In this document: positions 59,900 through 64,000 of the stretch, one piece after another
How positions within the stretch are numbered: the first letter of the stretch is position 1
Layout: each line of letters starts with the position of its first letter
NCBI GenBank assembly: GCA_037957365.1
Contig: JARHVA010001175.1
Span: 2,244,501 to 2,308,500 of the forward strand
DNA from: Torreya grandis
Taxonomy: Eukaryota; Streptophyta; Pinopsida; Cupressales; Taxaceae
Reading direction: 5' to 3'
DNA: 64,000 nucleotides
Notes under the pieces: generated by a model
Database searches by the model: none
Told to the model about the DNA's origin: nothing
What the model saw: only the letters and a program-made list of their open reading frames with translations
Program-made: the position numbers and the translations under genes

Positions 59900-60760
59900 A
59901 AAAATTAAATTATTTTACCAAATAAAGATCTTAAATTAGATTGATCTTTAGGAGGAGGAAATTCTTTAATAGCCATAATACAATCAGGATCTATAGAAAT
60001 GTCATCTTTACAAATAATATATACTAATAGCTTACTTTCAGTAACATCAAAAATTGATTTTTGTGGATTCAAATAAATATTATACTTTTTACATCTTGTG
60101 AATACTTCATGAAGATGATCTAAATTTTTTTTTTTTTAAATGAATGGTGAGATCATCTAAATAAACTTAAATAACAATGCCAATCAAATCATCAAAAGCC
60201 ACATGCATAGCTCTTTGAAATGTAGATCCTGCATTCACTAATCCAATAAACATTTTCTTATAAGTAAAATTTCCTCTACAAGCAGTAAAATTAGTCTTAT
60301 ATCTATCTTTAGGATTTATAAAAAATTGATTATAACTATAAAAAATATCTAATAAAGACATCATTTTTGATATTACAACTCCTTATAAAATTTGATCTAT
60401 ACTTGATAGAAGAAAATTATCATTAACACTAACTTTATTCAAATCTCTAAAATCAACACATAATTTAATGTCACTATTTTCTTTCCTAACCCACACTAAA
60501 TTAGCTACCCATTCATAATATTTTATAAGAAAAATAACACCAACATCAATCATTTTATCTAACTCTTTGTTAACGGTGTCTTCTAACAAATGGTTATTCC
60601 TCCTTGTTTTCTATCTTATAGGTTTAATACTAAGTTTTATAGGTATGTCATGTTTAATAATTTTAGTATCATAAATTTTAAATTTTTTATAAGATCAAGC
60701 AAAAATATCAATGAATTATTTAAACAATTCAATGAATTTAGCCTTCTTGCTTGCAGTAAC
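59900..60760 (-). pseudogene. Reverse transcriptase remnant, unit 3
   Basis: Two open frames: 60589-60383 (LEDTVNKELDKMIDVGVIFL, YYEWVANLVWVRKEN, LCVDFRDLNKVSVND, IDQIL) and 60364-60167 (MMSLLDIFYSYNQFFINPKD, TFQRAMHVAFDDLIGIVI). After one stop, VYLDDLTIHLKK follows with the catalytic YLDD intact (60157-60152). LVYIICKDDISIDP and PPPKDQSNLRSLFGKI end the domain. It lacks the patch of unit 1 and the SINE of unit 2. Confidence 0.85.
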
Positions 60761-61089
60761 TTGAAGTCATAAAGAAATATATTTTGAATTTTCTTATGTA
60801 CCTAAGTTGATATAAATGGTTTCATATATAATTTTCCTAGAAGCTTCCTCCATTATAGAGATTTTGGGTCGATCGTTAAATGTAAACATAGATTCTAAAC
60901 TTACTAGATCAGTAGACAATTTGTTATTACTTAATTATAAATAATCTTCATAATTTAACACATAATTATCATGATCAAAATAATTACCCTTAATTAAAGA
61001 ATCTATATGTTCATCACAACTAAAAATGGGCCAACCATCATTCAAATCAAGAATTTTAGGATGAAAATTTTTAACATAAGAGAAGTTTG
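60761..61089 (-). pseudogene. RNase H-RT linker, unit 3
   Basis: Counterpart of 48299-48690 in several frames, including the segments complementary to the DHDDYV and LVSLESMFT wording (about 60980-60880). Confidence 0.5.
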
Positions 61090-61497
61090 TGGTAGATTCA
61101 CTATCAATTAGAGTTAGATTAGATGCAAAAACAACAAGTTTAACTACTTTAATATTAAATTATTTAATAATATGACTGATATTAAAAGCCTCAAAATATT
61201 TGAGTAAAGACCAAACTTTTTATGTATAATGATGTAGAGGAGTTTGATTAGTTTTATAAAAATTTCAAACTTGTCTAACAACGAATTCAGAATGCCAAAG
61301 ACTTCTAAATGTTTAATGTTAAGTTCTATTGCTTTTTCTAAATTTAAACATAATGATTTAAATTTTATAATATTATTAGTATTTTTAAATGATAATTTGA
61401 AGGCATAAGTAAATATCTTACCAATAGGATAAATTAGACAAATTCTAGCACCATTATCTTGTTGAAAATAAGTTATATCAAAATAAAATGACCACAA
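61090..61497 (-). pseudogene. Archaeal-type RNase H before RT, unit 3
   Basis: Open frame of 117 codons: MWSFYFDITYFQQDNGARIC keeps the first catalytic Asp, LIYPIGKIFTYAFKLSF, NNIIKFKSLCLNLEKAI has Lys at the Glu position, ELNIKHLEVFG is followed by a 1-bp deletion that shifts the GxSELVVRQ segment. It is the longest uninterrupted version of the domain in the array. Confidence 0.85.
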
Positions 61498-61559
61498 TAT
61501 GTTTTTCTCAAAGAATTTTTCAAGTTGATTTTCTAATTCATCTAAATTCAGTAATTCAT

Positions 61560-61951
61560 AAGTTCTAATTTTTGCATCAACATAAGAAATGATGGAAAAA
61601 GTAGATGACTCAATAGGTGTACTAGACTAATCTTATCTTTTTATGAAAGTAATTTCATTATTAATGGGAATCCATGTGATTTTTTTTCAACAAAAGCATT
61701 AGTTGATTTTGACCAATCTCTACCTAACAACATAGCATAATTATTAGTAATATCTAAAACTTGGATATTAATCATGCATCTAATTCTTTAATTTTGAGCA
61801 ATCTTAATAATTGTGTCATGAAACTTACCATAACTTTTAGTTTGTCTAGAATCAAACCCAATAAGTTTTTTATTATCAATTTCATAAGATATATCTAACT
61901 GATTTACAATGAATTTAAGCATTATATTCTTCAAATAACTTGTATCTAAGA
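61560..61951 (-). pseudogene. Aspartic protease, unit 3 (part, split)
   Basis: NIMLKFIVNQLDISYEIDNK and FDSRQTKSYGKFHDTIIKI, then the LLGRDW region near 61720. The active-site end is cut by the LINE-like insertion directly after ILDT(61951); the rest of the domain resumes at 63437. Confidence 0.7.
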
Positions 61952-63436
61952 TAATGAGTATAGGTGGGATGTAATCTGCCCAGAATTTATTTTCTAGGCG
62001 GTAGTTTGAAGGCACCCCATCTGATGGAGAGTAGGTTTGAATTATTAGGTAGTAGGTACAGATCAGGAGGTGCAGGAAAAAAAATTGGGGCAGAATGTGA
62101 CGATAAATTGGAAAACTGTCGAGTGGTTCTAATCCTTTTAATCTGTGTCTCTATATGGATTCTACTCCTACTGTGTTGGGGCAGGAGCATTTTGAGGAAA
62201 ATTCAATCTAGAGAATAATAACTGTTTGGCAAGTGTCGGTGATGCGAAATCTTGCTTAGTTTCAAGTTTTCATTAACCCTTTAATAGATTTCTCTATGTC
62301 TTTGGATTTCACCCTAGTGGGTAAATTTTTAGGAGCAAGACCAGATCTGGAATCTTAAAAAATGGTTAAAAGGAAATGGGTAATTAGAGGAGAGGTAGAA
62401 ATGGCACCAATGTAATGGTTTCTTCTCATTTATCTTCAATTTAATGAAGATATGAATATGGTTCTGGGTGGAGGACCATGGTCTTTTGGTAAATGTTCTC
62501 TTACTATCAAAAAATGGGAGCCCAACATGGATCTATCTGATTCTTTTTTTTAACCACTCCCATTTGGGTTAGACTTCATGGACTCCCTTTAGAGTTTTGG
62601 CATGAGGAAATCTTTAAAGGTATTGCCAGTTCTTTTGGTGAACTTGTGGCAGTTAAAGCTATGGCTTCCAGATCCAAACTTCAAAGTCTTTATGTCAAAG
62701 TGGTAATGAAACATCCCAGAAAAAGTGGATATAATATCCAAGCTGGGCAAAAAAACTAAGATTTTTTTTGAAGATTTGCCTAATTATGCTATTAAGAAAC
62801 AGGGGCACTTCGTTCTATATCTAAAAGCAAAAATCTTCTAACTGCATAAGAAAGAATGGAAACTAAAGGAAGATCATAGAGAACAAAAGATTAGTAGTCT
62901 AAAGATTTAGATGAAGAGGCGGATAAAGAGCCTTCTTGTCTAAAGATAACTGAGGCGTATAAAGAGTTCTTTGTTGAGAAAGAAAATTCAGAAAAAGAAG
63001 GAGATGGACTGCAAATAGATATCAAAATTCTTTAGAAGATTTGATATTTATCAAGACAAATCATTTGCTATCAAAGGATAGAAGAGCAATTTTAAGAAAT
63101 CTTGGCTGAAGATGTAATTAATTTAGAAAGGGAGCTTTATTGAATCTTATCAAGTTGAATCATGAAAGGTTGGTTGCCAATAATAAGGTAAGATATCTAG
63201 CATTAGAGAGCTAGAAAGCATGCAGAATATTGCTGATGGCAGACAGGCAACTATTTAGATTTTACTCCAAAAAAAGATTAGAGCATTTTCGAGATATTAG
63301 GGGGTTGATCTAATGGTTTTTTGAGGTTATCCATGTATAACCTATTTTTATTGCAATTTTTAGGTTTAAGGATGCATGGTAATGCTTTAAAAGGGTTTCG
63401 GGGCCCCTTCAAACCCTGTTTTTACCTTAATCTAAA
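61952..63436 (+). mobile_element. LINE-like retroposon insertion 4 (plus, 1.5 kb)
   Basis: Flanked by ACTTGTATCTAAGA (61938-61951 and 63437-63450). Ends GGGGCCCCTTCAAACCCTG then TTTTTACCTTAATCTAAAA. It is the longest member and the only one with a recognisable domain (DUF4283, 62287-62700). No endonuclease or RT lies between that domain and the 3' end, so it is either an ORF1-only non-autonomous element or a retroposed cellular DUF4283 transcript. Units 1 and 2 read straight through the site. Confidence 0.85.
62287..62700 (+). pseudogene. DUF4283 domain (LINE ORF1-type)
   Basis: Seen: DFSMSLDFTLVGKFLGARPD (62287-62350), KWVIRGEVEMAPM, NEDMNMVLGGGPWSFGKCSL, TIKKWEPNMDLSDSFF (62440-62550), then in another frame TPIWVRLHGLPL-stop-FW and HEEIFKGIASSFGELVAVKA (62560-62660). 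Known: DUF4283 is the N-terminal domain of plant LINE ORF1 proteins, usually followed by a zinc knuckle and RNA binding; the GGPW and PxWVRLxGLPLEFW motifs are typical. One frameshift near 62552 and three or four stops. A charged Lys/Glu region follows to about 63270; no zinc knuckle was found. Confidence 0.85.
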
Positions 63437-64000
63437 ACTTGTATCTAAGAATAATATGATCTTATTAGTAATTTTAACTATTATTAATTTGTAGATCATA
63501 ACAAGTTGAGTATATTAACTTGCTTCTTGTAAACCTACATCAATATTCTTAAAAGCTTTATTGATCTTATCAAGTTGTTGGAAGGTTGGTTGCTAGTAAT
63601 AATAAGAATCTAGCTTTGATTTTAGATCATTAATTATATTAAAAGTTTTAGCATTAGTTTATCTAAAAAAATTAGACTTAAAATATTGATATTGACTATT
63701 ATTATAGCCAATTGATAAAGGAATATTTAAGCATCATTATTAGTTGAACTACTTGATCATTATTCTAACCTATATTTCTTTTATCATTGGAAAAAAAATT
63801 ATTATTTATTATTTTATTACTTTGAGAACTATAATCTTTATTTCTAGTATTTACAACATAAATATTTTCATTTTTGATAGATTATTAAGAGCACACATGT
63901 TTATGTTGTCTTCTAGATTTTCAGATATAAGATCTTTTCCTTAAATTAATTTTTTAAACTTATAAACAGTAACACATGAATCTAGATCATGATCTAATTC
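63437..64000 (-). pseudogene. gag: Protease start and gag nucleocapsid, unit 3
   Basis: 63437-63520 completes the protease active-site side of unit 3 beyond the insertion. 63530-63720 is the gag-protease spacer (KSFKNID-type). 63750-64000 matches the Asn/Ser-rich tail and the zinc-finger side of gag in units 1 and 2 (35380-35620, 49940-50160). The window ends inside gag, so capsid, primer-binding site and the next block are not seen. Confidence 0.65.

Larger units (their letters stand above)
23566..64000 (-). mobile_element. Tandem array of Tat-type Ty3 element C (3 units)
   Basis: Head-to-tail minus-strand array: block 1 (23566-30684), internal 1 (30685-36965), block 2 (36966-43361), internal 2 (43362-51515), block 3 (51516-57854), internal 3 (57855 to beyond the window). 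Every block is bordered on its right by integrase-side sequence and blocks 2 and 3 on the left by a primer-binding site, so each serves two internal regions. No target duplication separates units. Recombination between LTRs, or insertion of a multimeric circle, would give this layout. By-eye identity of aligned stretches is about 85-90 percent, and each unit has private insertions, so the array is old. Confidence 0.8.

Noticed and set aside
61964..62218. 84-codon plus-strand ORF at the start of insertion 4 with a hydrophobic segment
   Set aside because: Lies upstream of and out of frame with DUF4283; no match and probably 5' leader sequence.
23566..64000. Independent neighbouring insertions rather than an array
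   Set aside because: Blocks are shared between internal regions and no target duplications lie between units.

Overview
This window looks like nuclear DNA of a land plant with a large, repeat-rich genome. It is very AT-rich, has no intact host gene, and consists of old, nested plant transposable elements. A gymnosperm is plausible but is not shown by the sequence. The families seen are Ty3 elements of the Tat type (with a second, archaeal-type RNase H), LINE-like insertions carrying a DUF4283 domain, a tRNA-like SINE, and a plant mobile domain fragment. All coding regions are broken by stops and frameshifts, so they are annotated as pseudogenes.

Layout. 1-6.9 kb: unassigned AT-rich DNA with a plant mobile domain (PMD) remnant on the minus strand (about 1.15-1.6 kb) and a few dispersed GACAC palindromic motifs. 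6.9-9.4 kb: gag and protease remnant of a plus-strand Ty3 element. 9.45-13.85 kb: a long array of imperfect 25-bp palindromes about every 55 bp, split by a LINE-like insertion (11.51-12.79 kb, minus, 17-bp target duplication). 14.0-20.3 kb: a plus-strand Tat-type element in the order gag, protease, RT, degenerate RNase H, archaeal-type RNase H, truncated integrase, with an LTR-like insertion inside. 20.3-21.5 kb: unassigned. 21.5-23.5 kb: a charged coiled-coil pseudogene on the minus strand.

23,566 to the window end: a minus-strand, head-to-tail array of at least three units of a second Tat-type element, period about 13.4 kb (14.55 kb for the second interval, which carries extra insertions). 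Each unit has a primer-binding site, gag, protease, RNase H, RT, degenerate RNase H and integrase, then a 6.4-kb block ending in the LTR end next to the following primer-binding site. Two points stand out. The intact-fold archaeal-type RNase H lies between protease and RT, whereas in the plus-strand element of the same window it follows RT. And each 6.4-kb block holds a conserved reading frame of about 267 codons, of unknown function, with the same start, stop and length in all three copies.

The array copies carry independent later events: two LINE-like insertions in opposite orientation (26.2-26.9 kb), a 2-kb patch of block sequence replacing part of the RNase H (45.3-47.3 kb), a 0.27-kb patch inside RT (33.1-33.4 kb), a GC-rich SINE in RT (47.89-48.04 kb), a 1.5-kb LINE-like insertion in the protease (61.95-63.44 kb), and different microsatellites at the same block position. 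All domain calls were made by eye from translated sequence; no similarity search was run.
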